A stretch of 64,000 nt of DNA from Ascochyta rabiei (GCF_004011695.2 NC_082413.1:372001-436000), one strand, 5' to 3'. Counted from the stretch's first letter, positions 20,320 to 30,609 are shown. The notes: a model not told the origin generated them from the sequence alone. A program made the numbers and translations.

Positions 20320-20453
20320 GGACGCTGTGGGAATTGAACCCACGACCTTTCACAGTTTGCAATAGATGCGAAGCGACTGATAGGCGGTTAGAAGATATCC
20401 GATGAACAGAGAAATAGAGCAACTTACAAATCATACCCCTAGACCAAGCGCCC
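20320..20453 (-). tRNA. Intron-bearing tRNA-like gene, isotype unresolved
   Basis: On the minus strand the ends GGGCGCT (20453-20447) and AGCGTCC (20326-20320) pair over seven positions with one G-U. Next comes an A-box-like TGGTCTAGGGG in a D arm, and near the 3' end a T arm GTGGG-TTCAATT-CCCAC whose B box GGTTCAATTCC fits the Pol III consensus. A T6 terminator follows at once. The 134-bp span implies an intron of about 50-60 bp in the anticodon region. I cannot fold a clean anticodon stem: TGTAA with TTGCA pairs but leaves a variable region of about 14 nt. The 5' half resembles tRNA-Pro. It is either a real tRNA with an unusual arm or a decayed copy. Confidence 0.55.
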
Positions 20454-21062
20454 TTGATTGGTTGTTGATGAGAGCTTGGACAAATTATTCGTAAATAATT
20501 GCACTTTGTTTGACATCGGGTGAGTCTCTACGTCCGATATTTTCTCTACAGAGGCTCTATTTGTTGCGATGAGCTGCGCGGCGGACCTTTTGAAGTCAAG
20601 CCTTGCCTCGGTTAATCATCAGATCAGGAAACCACCAAACTTGCCTTTTCAACACTACAAAAGCTAGCTCACCATCCAGTCAAGTCAACCTTTTGAGCAT
20701 GTTATCAGAGTATCAAATTGGCTAAGTACGTAGAGATCAAGAGCTCGAGCAGCCTCGGATAGCAGTGACTTCAATTCTGGCTACAAGCTCGCGTTCATTA
20801 GACTGATGACACGTACGGCACGGATAGTACTCTGGTCATGGCTTCTCCAACTCGCACACACACAAGCTTGTTGACTTGGGCATTCAGACGGGGAAAGGAC
20901 GCAGGGGCGAGCAAGGTAGGTTTCGTGGGGTTACCTAGTGTAGTTGGTTCGATGGCATGTCATGGCTTGGTTGGAAGTTCACGCAAGCATCAGTTCAAAG
21001 CAAAACGTCTTACTCGCATGTAATGTCTACAACGATACTATTGACCGTATCGCAATGTGCTC
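20454..21062. other. Intergenic region
   Basis: 609 bp between the tRNA-like gene and the 3' end of the dehydrogenase gene. No supported feature. Confidence 0.45.
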
Positions 21063-22048
21063 CTAGAATACCATCGCTCCTCCGTCCACGATTATGTCTG
21101 TCCCGTTGATGTACCGCCCAGCGTTGCTGACCAGTGTGATCAGTGGCCCGGTCAGCTCCCATGGATGGCCCATCCTCCCCATAGGGTTCCTTGAATTCCA
21201 CAAGTTCCGCGCCCTCTCGAGTCCCGGCCCGTCGTTCAAGATCGTGTCCATGTACCCAGGGCTCAGGCAGTTGACCCTGATGCCATAGCTGCTCCACTCC
21301 GCCGCCAGGCTCTTCGCTAGCGATAGCAATGCGGTCTTTGAACTATTGTACGCGGCCTGGGGTTGAGGGTAGTTAGTGTGGTGTGCAGAGATGGACGCCG
21401 TGAAAGTGATGCTCCCGGGTGTGCCTTGTGTGCGCATTTGGCGTGCAACGGCTTGTGCGCAGAGAAAGGAACCGGTCAGGTTGATATCGTGCGTACGGCG
21501 CCATTCGTCTGCTGCCATCTCGATGGCGTGTGTGCAGCCCACCACCCCTGCGAAGCAGCACAGCATGTCAACGCTGCCCAGTACCTTTGCTGCACTCTCC
21601 ACAGCTGATGCGATCTGAGCTTCGTCTCGGACGTCGACAGCTTCGGTCATAATACGGCGGTCGGGGAAGCGTGCGTGCAGCTTTTTGATAGCGTCGAATG
21701 CGGAGTCGGGGTTCACGTCCCATAGTGCCAGACCGGATGCGCCATGTTCGAGAAGCGCTGTCGCAGCTTCAAGTGCCAGTGTGCCGGCGCCTCCAGTGAC
21801 TGAGAGACTGTTAGCCTGTTCTTGAGCTCGATCGAGGGTATGCAGGGAGACGGGCTTGTGTAACCCCAAGATGGTTACATACTGATCGCATTGCCGTGAA
21901 CCTCGAATCGGTACTGTGCTCTATCCGCCGGTTTGAGGTTCTCCGGAGGCGGGCGTGCCTTTGTCAGAGGGCTGTCTGCGGTCGACAGCGTCATCTCCGG
22001 AAGCTGTCTATTGACGAGCGAGGCTCTGTCTTCTCCATTGCCAGGCAT
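21063..22048 (-). CDS. Short-chain dehydrogenase/reductase, 300 aa
   Basis: NAD(P)-dependent oxidoreductase with a Rossmann fold, predicted to act on a sugar, polyol or similar alcohol. Exons 22048-21883 and 21799-21063 (83-bp intron, phase 1) give 300 aa. The cofactor motif near residue 57 reads TGGAGTLA, where the third Gly of TGxxxGxG is replaced by Ala. VDVRDEAQI and the NNAG-position segment CCFAGVVG follow; Cys-Cys-Phe replaces the usual Asn-Asn, an odd change. The catalytic Ser and YNSSK are in SISAHHTNYPQPQAAYNSSK. The C-terminus NPMGRMGHPWELTGPLITLVSN...GTDIIVDGG is standard for classical SDRs. About 50 residues precede the Rossmann domain, longer than typical, as in fungal polyol/sorbose reductase relatives. 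Divergent from the molybdate transporter gene. Confidence 0.9.
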
Positions 22049-23016
22049 TGTGAAGATTGAACTGGAGCTGACTTAGTTGATCAAGACTAGGAAGCAAGGA
22101 CGCGAAGTTGGGACATGCTGCAGCTGAAAGTGGCTTGTATTGAATTGTTTCTACGCTGATGTCCGGGTGACAGAGCTCCGTTTGCAAGCAGCTCTGGAGG
22201 AGAGTGACGTTCAGGCCCCGCTACCCCACCATCCTCACTGCGCACCTTGCGGGAAGGTTTGCCGAGGCCATGCACGATGGAGGCTCTGCGCCTTGCTTAC
22301 ATGAATGCTATGTTGTGCTTGTGGCTTACATGAGTTGATACGGATGTCGCCTACTGTTCTTTGCAAATTTCGTGCAATATGTCTAGTATGGTTATCAGGC
22401 CGAATCTTGACAAGAACAGTTCGCCCACAGAGGTACTCAATGCATGACGCTAAGACAACTCACGCTGCCCCACGGAGTAAACGGCTGTAGGCAAGCACAC
22501 AAGAGCCTAAGCATCTCAGAAGAGAGCATGGCCAGGGTCAAGCGAACTTTCTGCTTCAGGTAAATCGAGAAAAGCCGTCGATTGCGGACAGCATGTCGCA
22601 GGCGTACAAGCGGCAAGCCACCTGCAGCCGTCATGCACGACACCTGCCAGAACCAGCATGTGCACCAGCTCCCATCGATTGCAGCGCTAAATATCACCCC
22701 TCACAGATCCACCAACAGCTCCTTCGTAACAGAGCAGCCATCCCTATCGCAGTCCTATCGGTTTGTTTCTCCGGCGCCGGTGCATCACACGTGGACAAGC
22801 ATCTTCCCTTGTGACGTCTGCCCGCGTGGCTGAAGCTTGACTGCTATCCAGTCATTTCCGAGCTCCCGTCACCACCATCCCACTTTGACGCCCAGGCTTG
22901 CTTACAGTACACCGCATCATGATACCTGGGCACTGACCTCTTTCATCCATCTTCTTGTATCCTCCTTTTGTATATATCTCGATCGCGCTCAACGATTTCC
23001 TCAAGCTCGGTTCGCT
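22049..23016. promoter_or_regulatory. Divergent promoter region (SDR / molybdate transporter)
   Basis: 968 bp between divergent ATGs. The frame of the transporter stays open for 180 bp upstream of its ATG, starting at a TTG; I read this as 5' UTR because it contains no ATG in frame. CT-rich stretches near 22,940-23,010 fit a fungal transcription start region. Confidence 0.45.
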
Positions 23017-24408
23017 ATGCCTCTCACGCCATTTCCTCGTCTCCATAAGAACCACAGACACAATGTGCAGACGCTCAAATCACAACCACTAGCCGAGCTC
23101 TCAGGCTCACTCGGAGACCTGGGAACCCTGTTGCCGCTAATGACAGCTCTGGTGATCACAAAATCCATCTCATTACCATCGACGCTGCTATTCACGGGAG
23201 CAGCCAATGTGTTCACCGGCGTCGCGTTCGGAATCCCACTACCAGTACAGCCCATGAAAGCGATAGCAGCAGTCGCCATAGCAAGAGAATTCACGCTTGA
23301 GCAAAATGCTGCTGCTGGGCTGGTTGTGGCTGCCTCTGTGGGATTGTTCAGCCTCACAGGCCTGATCGACTGGGCGAACCACGTCACGCCCATCCCAGTC
23401 GTAAAGGGTATCCAAGTCGGTGCAGGCTTATCGCTTTGCCTGAGCGCTGGAACAACAATGCTGAAACCTCTGACATGGACCGGACCGTGGTGGGGCGACA
23501 ATCTACTCTGGGCAATCGCTGCAGTCCTGCTTCTGCTCGTCACGTTTGCGTATCCAAAGCTGCCCTATGCTCTTATTGTGTTCGCGATTGGCATGTTACT
23601 CTCAGCACTCGGACCAGCGAGCCGTAATCCAGTGAACCCAAGTACCTCAATCCCCATTCTCCACCCCTCAGCCGACGACTTCTGGTACGCAACCTCTACC
23701 GCCTCGCTCGGCCAACTTCCTCTCACTATTCTCAACTCGGTCATTGCCGCCTCGGCATTGGCTTCAGACCTGCTTCCCTCCCCACCCTCCCCCTCCGCCC
23801 CATCCGTAACGTCCCTCGGCATCTCCGTCGCAGCCATCAATCTCGTAGGATGCTGGTTCGGCGCGATGCCCGCCTGCCACGGCTCTGGCGGCCTCGCAGG
23901 CCAATACCGCTTTGGCGCGCGCAGCGGCTCTAGCATCATCTTCCTCGGCCTCGTCAAGTTCCTCCTGGGCATCATCGCCTTTTGGAACAGCGGGCACATT
24001 GTCGCTCTCCTCGCCGGCATCCCCAAATCCCTCCTCGGCGTCCTTGTCCTCGCCGCGGGCGTCGAGCTCGCAAAAGTCGGCGAGAGCGTCAATACCGATG
24101 CGCGGGACCTACGCGAACACGACGGCGAGCTGCCGTGGGATGGGAAGAGGGTGAAGGAGCTGGATGAACGGGAGAAAAAGGAGAGGTTCATGGTGTTGCT
24201 GGTAACCGTTGCGGCCATTCTAGCGTTCAAGAACGATGCCGTGGGTTTCATCACGGGATTAGTCTGGCACTGGGGGTTTCAGGGCGCGAGGAGGTTGGAG
24301 GTATGGAGGGATGAGATGGCGGGTCGGCCGTTCTGGAGACAGGCAGAGCACAGCGGGCATGAGCGTACGGGGTTGCTCGCGCAGGAGGAAAGCGACACGG
24401 TTGCTTGA
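23017..24408 (+). CDS. MOT1-type molybdate transporter
   Basis: Predicted membrane permease of the MFS_MOT1 / sulfate-transporter-like family, which takes up molybdate for the molybdenum cofactor (nitrate reductase, xanthine dehydrogenase). Single exon of 463 aa with about ten hydrophobic segments. The family signature appears early: ELSGSLGDLGTLLPLM near residue 28, then GIPLPVQPMKAIAAVAIA near 75. The second repeat carries GAMPACHGSGGLAGQYRFGARSG, the other conserved block. The C-terminal cytosolic stretch is charged (DEREKKERFM) and ends with a hydrophilic tail. The ATG at 23017 is the first in frame and sits about 25 residues before the conserved start of the family. This family is unrelated to the TBP-ATPase also called Mot1. 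Confidence 0.92.
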   Translation: MPLTPFPRLHKNHRHNVQTLKSQPLAELSGSLGDLGTLLPLMTALVITKSISLPSTLLFTGAANVFTGVAFGIPLPVQPMKAIAAVAIAREFTLEQNAAAGLVVAASVGLFSLTGLIDWANHVTPIPVVKGIQVGAGLSLCLSAGTTMLKPLTWTGPWWGDNLLWAIAAVLLLLVTFAYPKLPYALIVFAIGMLLSALGPASRNPVNPSTSIPILHPSADDFWYATSTASLGQLPLTILNSVIAASALASDLLPSPPSPSAPSVTSLGISVAAINLVGCWFGAMPACHGSGGLAGQYRFGARSGSSIIFLGLVKFLLGIIAFWNSGHIVALLAGIPKSLLGVLVLAAGVELAKVGESVNTDARDLREHDGELPWDGKRVKELDEREKKERFMVLLVTVAAILAFKNDAVGFITGLVWHWGFQGARRLEVWRDEMAGRPFWRQAEHSGHERTGLLAQEESDTVA

Positions 24409-24877
24409 GCGTTGATGTGGCGAGCATTTTCTGATAGCGTTTGATGGCATAGCGATTGGGAGGCGTTTGTGATTCAGTGGCTGATTGCTGACCAACCCTA
24501 TCGAAACACTGGGTGCGCTGTACGTTTGCATGTCGCGAGACACGACAGTGACTGTGTGAAGACACCCAATTATGATCGTAGTCAGTCGTATCTAAGCCGT
24601 TTCATACTTCTCTGACAGGTATTGCGGAGATCTCGTAACTTGGATGAGTTACCAAGGCTGGTATGCCGAGGAGTTCCTGAACGCAGCTCAGGTCGTACCA
24701 GGCCCTGGAGGAGGCAGGACAAATTGATCTTGCGGGCCTCTCCGACTCGACCCCAAGCTGCAACTGATTCGAACGGTTTCGAGCTAGTCAAGCAGTCGAT
24801 GATGCTATGTGATCCTGCGAAAGCGCTTTAGGCGGTCTCGTCACACTAGCATTTAGTGTGTAACCGCCGACAAGATC
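24409..24877. other. Intergenic region between convergent genes
   Basis: 469 bp of 3' flank on both sides. No supported feature. Confidence 0.5.
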
Positions 24878-25285
24878 CTAAGTTGTGACGGTGACATCTT
24901 TTAACTTGTACGGTGGTGGTGCTTCTCCAGCCTCGTTGAGGCCCTCGACAACGGGTGGTTGATTCCGCCTGTTGTAAGCCCAGCGTTCGACACGTACCAG
25001 TGAATTGTGGCCCCTCAACTTTGTCTGATCCTGCGCCCTCCGCCTCTGGCGATGCAGCCACCACAACGATGCAGATAAGACAGCGGTTAACAGGGCCAGG
25101 ATGAGGAAATAGTAATTGCGAACGTAGTTGGTGACTTCGCGTCCGTTGTGAGGTTGACTGGCAGCGACAAAGATTTCAGGGAGTATCTCGAGAGGTGGTT
25201 GGTCTGGTACGGATGGTATCATCTGTGTCGAGGGTAGAGTGGGTAAAGACGGTACCGTGGAATCTAGATTCAGTATTGGCAGCAT
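24878..25285 (-). CDS. Single-pass membrane protein, unknown function, 135 aa
   Basis: Small intronless gene. I know no name for it. A Pro-rich lumenal or external N-terminus (about 1-55) is followed by one membrane helix (NYYFLILALLTAVLSASLWWL) and a strongly basic stop-transfer segment (HRQRRRAQDQTK). The cytosolic tail includes RWAYNRR and ends in GLNEAGEAPPPYKLKD. The APPPY sequence is a PPxY motif, the ligand of Nedd4/Rsp5-type WW domains, so ubiquitin-ligase adaptor function is a reasonable guess. The frame extends upstream to a GTG two codons before the ATG; the ATG at 25285 is chosen. Divergent from TFB5. Confidence 0.75.
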   Translation of the reverse strand: MLPILNLDSTVPSLPTLPSTQMIPSVPDQPPLEILPEIFVAASQPHNGREVTNYVRNYYFLILALLTAVLSASLWWLHRQRRRAQDQTKLRGHNSLVRVERWAYNRRNQPPVVEGLNEAGEAPPPYKLKDVTVTT

Positions 25286-25812
25286 GGTCACGCAAGGTCT
25301 GGTTGAGTGTGAACGTGAAGAGCGCAGAGCAAGTGTTCAGCGCGTGCGCCCTTAGGTAAGGATGTAGAAGAAGAAGGTTGAGGTGAGAAGCGGAGCGCAG
25401 GCTTTCCACATGGGAACCTGTCTGGACTGGCCTGGTCATGTCTCATATCTACCACGGGTAACGACTGCATGATAACGTCGAGTGTAGAAAGCAGCTACAA
25501 GATGAGGTAAGTACGAACAGCTTGAGGACGGAGGACACGCAGAACGGCAGTCAGTCAATCAGAGATGAGGGGCCTAACCACAACGACACAGAACATTGAG
25601 TGAGGAGAACGTCGGGTCTGTTCTAGAAGATCTAAGTGTCGCGACACGTGAGTGTGATGCACGGAGGGAGGCAACCGATACCGCGACACGGATGACGGCG
25701 GAAATCTTACTAGAGGTGCGCCAAGCATGTCGCAGCTCTGCTTCGTCACGGCGAAGTACCTTGTTGGTCAACCTTACATATACTTTGTACCCCGCATCTC
25801 ACTCACGTCAAA
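25286..25812. promoter_or_regulatory. Divergent promoter region (PPxY membrane protein / TFB5)
   Basis: 527 bp between divergent ATGs. A palindromic GTCGCGACAC (near 25,638-25,647) and a related CCGCGACACG (near 25,680) are the most distinctive words. No factor assigned. Confidence 0.4.
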
Positions 25813-26126
25813 ATGGTCAAGGCTATCAGAGGTAAGTAATGTTCCTTGTTCCCACGCCTACTACGCTGATGGATGTAGGCACACTGGTGCGATGCGACGC
25901 GTCGATCAAAGCCATGCTGGTCGACATTGACAGCAAGAACAACAACGAATACATCATCGAGGAGCTGGACGAGGAGCACATCCTGGTGAAGGAAACTAAG
26001 GTCAACGAGCTTAAGGGCCGGCTGAACAACGTAAGAGCCTTCTGGCGCGGCGACATGTGCTTCACTAAAACAATGCAGATGATGAGAGAGCGCTTGAAGG
26101 AGCCCGAGAGTTCAGACTCGGAATAA
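25813..26126 (+). CDS. TFB5: TFIIH subunit Tfb5 (p8/GTF2H5)
   Basis: Smallest subunit of general transcription and nucleotide-excision-repair factor TFIIH; it stabilises the Tfb2 (p52) subunit. Three exons (25813-25831, 25879-26030, 26079-26126) with 47- and 48-bp introns give 72 aa, the normal family length. The start MVKAIR-GTLVRCDASIKAMLVDID matches the family, followed by YIIEELDEEHILVKETKV. The second intron (GTAAGA...ACTAAAAC...CAG) is a multiple of three and open, so it could be read through. Splicing is preferred because it removes a stretch with no family counterpart (RAFWRGDMC) and restores a helical, acidic end (RLNN-MMRERLKEPESSDSE). Confidence 0.93.
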
Positions 26127-26191
26127 ATTTCTGCTACCCTGCCTCGTATGCCCTACGTCCCAACGGATACGCTCACGGTCGCCTCTGTACC

Positions 26192-26697
26192 CTACGACCT
26201 GGCCTTCTGATCGGCGCCGTCCTGCGCAGCGACCCACTTGGGCCTGTGGTCGGTGTACAGCTCGGCATCGGCCTTGAAGTTGTCCAGGATGCTGGTGTCG
26301 TCCAAGGTGCCGACCTTGACGATCCTCTTGCCGGGGAAGGTCGCTCCCTCGCGCCAGAGGGTAGTGCCGCAATCGCCGCTGTGGCTGTCAGTATGCAGCT
26401 GTTGTGGACACCACCGGACATACGCACCAGAAGTTGGAGATCATCTCGTTACCGCTGTCACCCTTCTTCTTGTGCTGCTTGGGAGTGCCCTTGGTGATCT
26501 TAAACTGGTCTGCGTCATAGACACCATTGGAGCTGTAGGTGCTACCGCCGATCTTACGGCAGTCCAAGCAATGGCAAAGGACCTGTTCCTACGATTAGCG
26601 GCCGATGGCAGCACTGAGTAGATGCACGTACGCTTGCCCCACACGCACCTCCGGCTTCGTAGCGGACGTTTCCGCAGATGCATCCTCCGGCAGCCAT
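26192..26697 (-). CDS. GFA/CENP-V domain zinc protein
   Basis: Small cytosolic protein of the glutathione-dependent formaldehyde-activating (GFA)/CENP-V fold, which binds zinc through clustered cysteines. Exons 26697-26632, 26588-26428 and 26378-26192 (introns 43 and 49 bp) give 137 aa. Zinc ligands visible are CICG at residues 6-9, the LCHCLDCRK cluster near 26-34, and a CGDCG pair near 76-80 created across the second splice junction (TG|C). No other junction keeps both sets in frame. Most fungal members have no demonstrated substrate; formaldehyde detoxification should not be assumed. Divergent from the 27,420 gene. Confidence 0.88.
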
Positions 26698-27419
26698 GTT
26701 GTGTATTGAAACAGGAACTTGGAAAGAGGATTGGAAGAGTGGAGAGCTGTGTTCTTGCGGGGAGTATTGAAGGTGCTTTGTTGGCACTGTTAGGTCACAA
26801 GAAGCTTTATACCTAGGCATGTACCCCGCTACGCCGATCGGCCAGCTCAAAGGAATCTTCGTGAGCCGAAGAAGGTGCCCCTCTACCAGCGCCTATGCAT
26901 ATTGGCAGCAAGGAAGAACCCAAACGAGCGGATAGGAGTCACGATCTACTACCATTCAAGACGCTGCAGAACTTCGCTTCATGGCCACTAGGCCCGAAGT
27001 CGCTGTTGCTCGTGTAAGCACTAGATACAATTTCAGATTACGCGTTTACGCATTTACGCATTGTTCCCACCACAGGAGGCACAGTGGTTTCTTTGCAAGA
27101 AACTTGCAAGAACTTGCAAGGACCCGTCCTTGAGCCTGCCTTGCGTTGCCTTCACATTGCAACACTCCAGTCCTTCATTGTGCGGGGTGTAGGAGTGGGG
27201 CTCTCCCGAGTCTCCGCAAACGAATGCGCACGTGAAGACGAGACAGCTTCGCGTTTGCAAACGCGGTCACCTATCTCTCCATTCACACGATGATCTGATT
27301 TGAGGCAGCGCTGCGCGCTTTCTACCGCACTCGCCACGTTTGCGCGCCGCAATCTTTGCTTCACCCCCTCCAGTTGCCCCAGCTGCTCGAGCTGCCAGGC
27401 CTAACGCACGGCGACGGAC
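26698..27419. promoter_or_regulatory. Divergent intergenic region
   Basis: 722 bp. It contains a short repetitive patch CAAGAAACTTGCAAGAACTTGCAAGG (near 27,096-27,121, an AACTTGCAAG direct repeat) and paired GTTTACGCATTTACGCATT words near 27,044-27,062. Otherwise nothing is supported. Confidence 0.4.
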
Positions 27420-27944
27420 ATGGCGAACGTCTGGACGCAGATGGGCTATGTCCCTCCACGCGGGCAATGCAACTACAAACAGTCCATCGTCTCGCCGCGA
27501 TGTCCATGTCTCCGCTTCATGCTGCATCCTCTCAAGGCATGTCATGACTCTTCTCTAGACTACCAGCTCGTACTAACAAGCTTAAAGTCATCATCCTCAT
27601 ATGAATGCGACGGCTGCAACCACCACGCCTCCTTCCACTCCATGGAGAATAAATCAGAAGATGAAATACGTAAGAAGTGGGAGCAAGAGGCCAAGGACAA
27701 AGTGGCGCGAGAGGAAGAAGCAGCGCAGCGACCGAAGAAACGCCCACGTGCTATCAACTACCTAGATGATGCTGATAAGACGAATGATCTGCTGAAGCTT
27801 TTGGAAGTCACGCCAGAAAGAAGCAGAAGCGCCACAAGAACTAGGGGAGGAGTCGTAAAGTCGCGCCGAGCTGCAGGGACAAGAGCGAAGAGCAGAATCA
27901 CGGAGCTCACAGAAGAAGAGGAAGATGTGGTTGAGCTAGACTGA
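27420..27944 (+). CDS. Small conserved fungal protein with CxxC pairs, 157 or 174 aa
   Basis: I recognise the pattern of a conserved but unnamed fungal protein. The N-terminus MANVWTQMGYVPPRGQCNYKQSIVSPRCPCLRFMLHPLK carries C-x(n)-CPC. After a junction comes SYECDGCNHHASFHSMENK, giving a second CxxC next to His residues: together a likely zinc ribbon. The rest is a charged coiled segment (DEIRKKWEQEAKDKVAREEEA) followed by a basic tail with RPKKRPRA, likely nuclear, and an acidic end EEEEDVVELD. A 51-bp intron is likely at 27537-27587: it has a good CTAAC branch and AAAG acceptor, but its 5' end is GCATGT, so it would be a GC-AG intron. It is open and a multiple of three; unspliced, the protein is 174 aa. 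Confidence 0.75.
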   Translation: MANVWTQMGYVPPRGQCNYKQSIVSPRCPCLRFMLHPLKACHDSSLDYQLVLTSLKSSSSYECDGCNHHASFHSMENKSEDEIRKKWEQEAKDKVAREEEAAQRPKKRPRAINYLDDADKTNDLLKLLEVTPERSRSATRTRGGVVKSRRAAGTRAKSRITELTEEEEDVVELD

Positions 27945-28344
27945 GGCTCATTGGTAGGCAGCGTGCACAGCAAGCATATTATGGCGTTTCTGGGTCGATT
28001 TGACAGGCCATGGTTGAGACTGTCACTACATTATACCCCACGGCAGGCGTGAAAATAAAAGCAAAGCAGCATGGATTACATGGTCCCTGTTTGATATCAC
28101 TGCCCCAAGTATCATTCGACTTGTCTTGTCTCCGTCCACTGACTTGCTCAGCGTCAACAATGATATATTGTGATAAACAAGCTGCCAAGACCTGACTCGC
28201 GCGAGCTTCACCTTCGAGCCCTACCCTTGCTCTCCCACCAGCAACTGACCCAACATGATACCATAGCAAGCAGGCCCGATAGCCTCGCTCTTCCCCTAGT
28301 GACCAGCGCTCGAGCTACAGACCTTCCAAAGACCCGCTTTTACA
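27945..28344. other. Intergenic region, MED1 promoter
   Basis: 400 bp between tandem genes, expected to hold the 3' UTR of the zinc-ribbon gene and the MED1 promoter. No further feature is supported. Confidence 0.45.
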
Positions 28345-30520
28345 ATGGCGACGCCAACTCCTTCCACCAACACGCCGCAACGGCACCTTCCCGCATTCTC
28401 GTCGCCCGCCCCGCGTAGCGTACCTCACACAGGTGCGACCACTGGCATGATGAACTACGACTCGCCTGCGATGCTTAACATGCTGAATGAGGGTGGGACC
28501 GCCCTGGGCGGCGTGCCCATGGGAGGTGTAAACATGGACATCTCACTGTCGCAGCTTGGCATGCCGAGCGCAAGTGCGATGGGACGCGCAGATGAGGCTG
28601 AGAGAACAAGGCGACTACACAACATCATAGACACTCTCAAGCAAAAGCCTGGGAGGGTCAGTGAAGAAAACGTGCTTGCGCTGTGCGCCAGGCTCGGTGT
28701 ACCTAGCGAAAAGGTGGGAGAAGGCGCCTATTTACTCCCCGTTGGCGAGTCAAACCTCCTGGAGGTGAGTGCGCAATCACACCTGGTCGCTAGCGCACAA
28801 GCATTGATAGGGTTAGATTGTGTTCCAGGATGACCAGGTCGAGAAGATTGAACTACAGGGCGGCTTCGACATTCATAACGCCGACATTCGATTCGGCGAA
28901 ACGGGCACGAAAATCCTCACTCGAAATCTGAAACCTCTGCCGGGCCAGAGCAAGATGAACGTCACGCTCGAGCGATTTGCGGAGAACTTGGAAAAGCTTG
29001 TGATCTTGGACAAGTTGGGATCACCGCAAAATGGTGGAGTCAGTTGTTACAACGCTATCGCAGGTGTATACACGAGCTTGCGAAAATTGTTCGAGCACGA
29101 GAAGAAAATAGCGCTCACAATGCTGGAGGAGGACACACCACACCGACTTCACAAGGCGGAGAGGGAGGTGTTGTGCAGAAAGAGCGGTCGGCCTAGGCCA
29201 AGTGGTGGAGATCGCTTAGGGCTCAGTCTAGAATACTGGATGGATAGGCGGCACATAATACCCAAAAAGCGAACAAGAGCAACAAGTTCTGAAAAAGGGA
29301 AGGAGAAGATGGAGGTCGACTCACGTGAAGAGGATGAGTATTTGGATGACGACGAGGAGCAGAGGACGAACAAGGTGTTTTCCCTTACACTGGAGTGCGA
29401 ATCGTCTCCTTCGACACTATATACACCAATCCGTGTATCAGACGACTGGATCAGCGACGCAATAGAGAAGCCTATGGATGCAAATGATGCGAACACTCTC
29501 AACAACATCCTCCTGAACACACCCTCGATAGATTGGCAAGAGCCCAAGCCGACTTTTCTCGAGCCGCCGGCGTCGGCAGCTGATGACGACGCAATGAACC
29601 TGGATGCTGCCCCAGGCCGCTTACCAAACATACGTTTCGTCGCCAAGTTTGACCCGCCGCTTGTTGTTCCTATCACGACTTATATGTCGTTATATCAATC
29701 CGTCGGCGTCGAGCCACCGCAAGACTTCCTTGCTACGACCTTTATTGGCTTAGCACTGCGACCCGGTGAGCTTGACCCTGGCATGACAGGGACAGCTGGC
29801 GCGATTACACACGAGATTCGAAGCTCGCGAACAGTCTTGATACGCGATGAAGCGGGGCAAGAGAAGGACAGAATCCACAACCTCAGCCTGTACGCCCCTA
29901 AGATGGAGTACAGTAGGAAGTTGGAAAGCCTGCCTTTCGCCCACCCTAAGCAGTTGGTCGAAATGCTCCCAATACTCCGTCAATATGCCTTTACGACCTC
30001 GCTCCTGCAAGCCTCCTTTCTCGAAATGACAGAGCAGAAGAATACCTCACAGCTTCCAACAACACCGATTACGCCGGACACGAACAGTCTAGAAGGAGAC
30101 GGACCACTCCAGGTCGATGTCAACCTCTCCTACACCCCGCCCGCACCCCGCCTCACTCTCCACATCCCCCGCCCACCATCCAAAGTCGCCTCAAGCCCCA
30201 TGACAGCACCGCTACCGGGCGCTGCCACACCGTCGTCCGTCTCCGATCTGCTGGCAGGCCTGCTTTCCGACACCGCTTCCAGCCCCGCTGTTTCCCACAC
30301 CCCACTCAGTGTCACGCTGGATGTACATGGCAACGCGGAGCTCATTGTCAGCGAGCAGAACGTCACGGAGGGGAGGACGGGCGGGGAGGAGGATCTGGAT
30401 AAGGTGCAGGAGGTAGAGGCCAAGATCAAGAGGGTTGGGAGGGCGTTGGAGGTCTCTGGGGACTTGAGCATTTGGGGGGAGTGGCTGAGGAGGGAGGTTG
30501 CGGGGAGTAGCAGTAGTTAG
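28345..30520 (+). CDS. MED1: Mediator complex subunit 1
   Basis: Subunit of the Mediator middle module, which links activators to RNA polymerase II in the nucleus. Exons 28345-28764 and 28829-30520 (64-bp intron, GTGAGT...CAG, phase 0) give 703 aa. An N-terminal Ser/Thr/Pro region precedes the Med1 domain, which begins near residue 95 (RRLHNIIDTLKQKPGRVSEENV). It contains FAENLEKLVILDKLGSP, GVSCYNAIAGVYTSLRKLFEHEK and KAEREVLCRKSGRPR with GLSLEYWMDRR, the strongest family blocks. The middle has a basic/acidic disordered stretch (KKRTRATSSEKGKEK...). The C-terminus is Pro/Ser-rich and ends in four serines. The stop lies inside a short CAG-type repeat that continues into the 3' flank. Confidence 0.92.
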
Positions 30521-30609
30521 TCAGGCAGCAGTTCATCAAGCAGTCAGGCAGCAGTTTACCGAGCAGTTAGTTGAGCAGTTACTTGAACAGCAGTCAGCTA
30601 AACAGCAGT
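30521..30609. repeat. CAGCAGTT-type minisatellite after MED1
   Basis: Degenerate repeats of CAGTCAGGCAGCAGTT / GAGCAGTTA starting at the MED1 stop codon and running about 90 bp. The last codons of MED1 (AGC AGT AGT) belong to the same repetitive pattern. Confidence 0.6.

Noticed and set aside
22837..23016. 60-residue N-terminal extension of the molybdate transporter
   Set aside because: It begins at TTG with no in-frame ATG, and its sequence is unlike a transporter or targeting signal; treated as 5' UTR.
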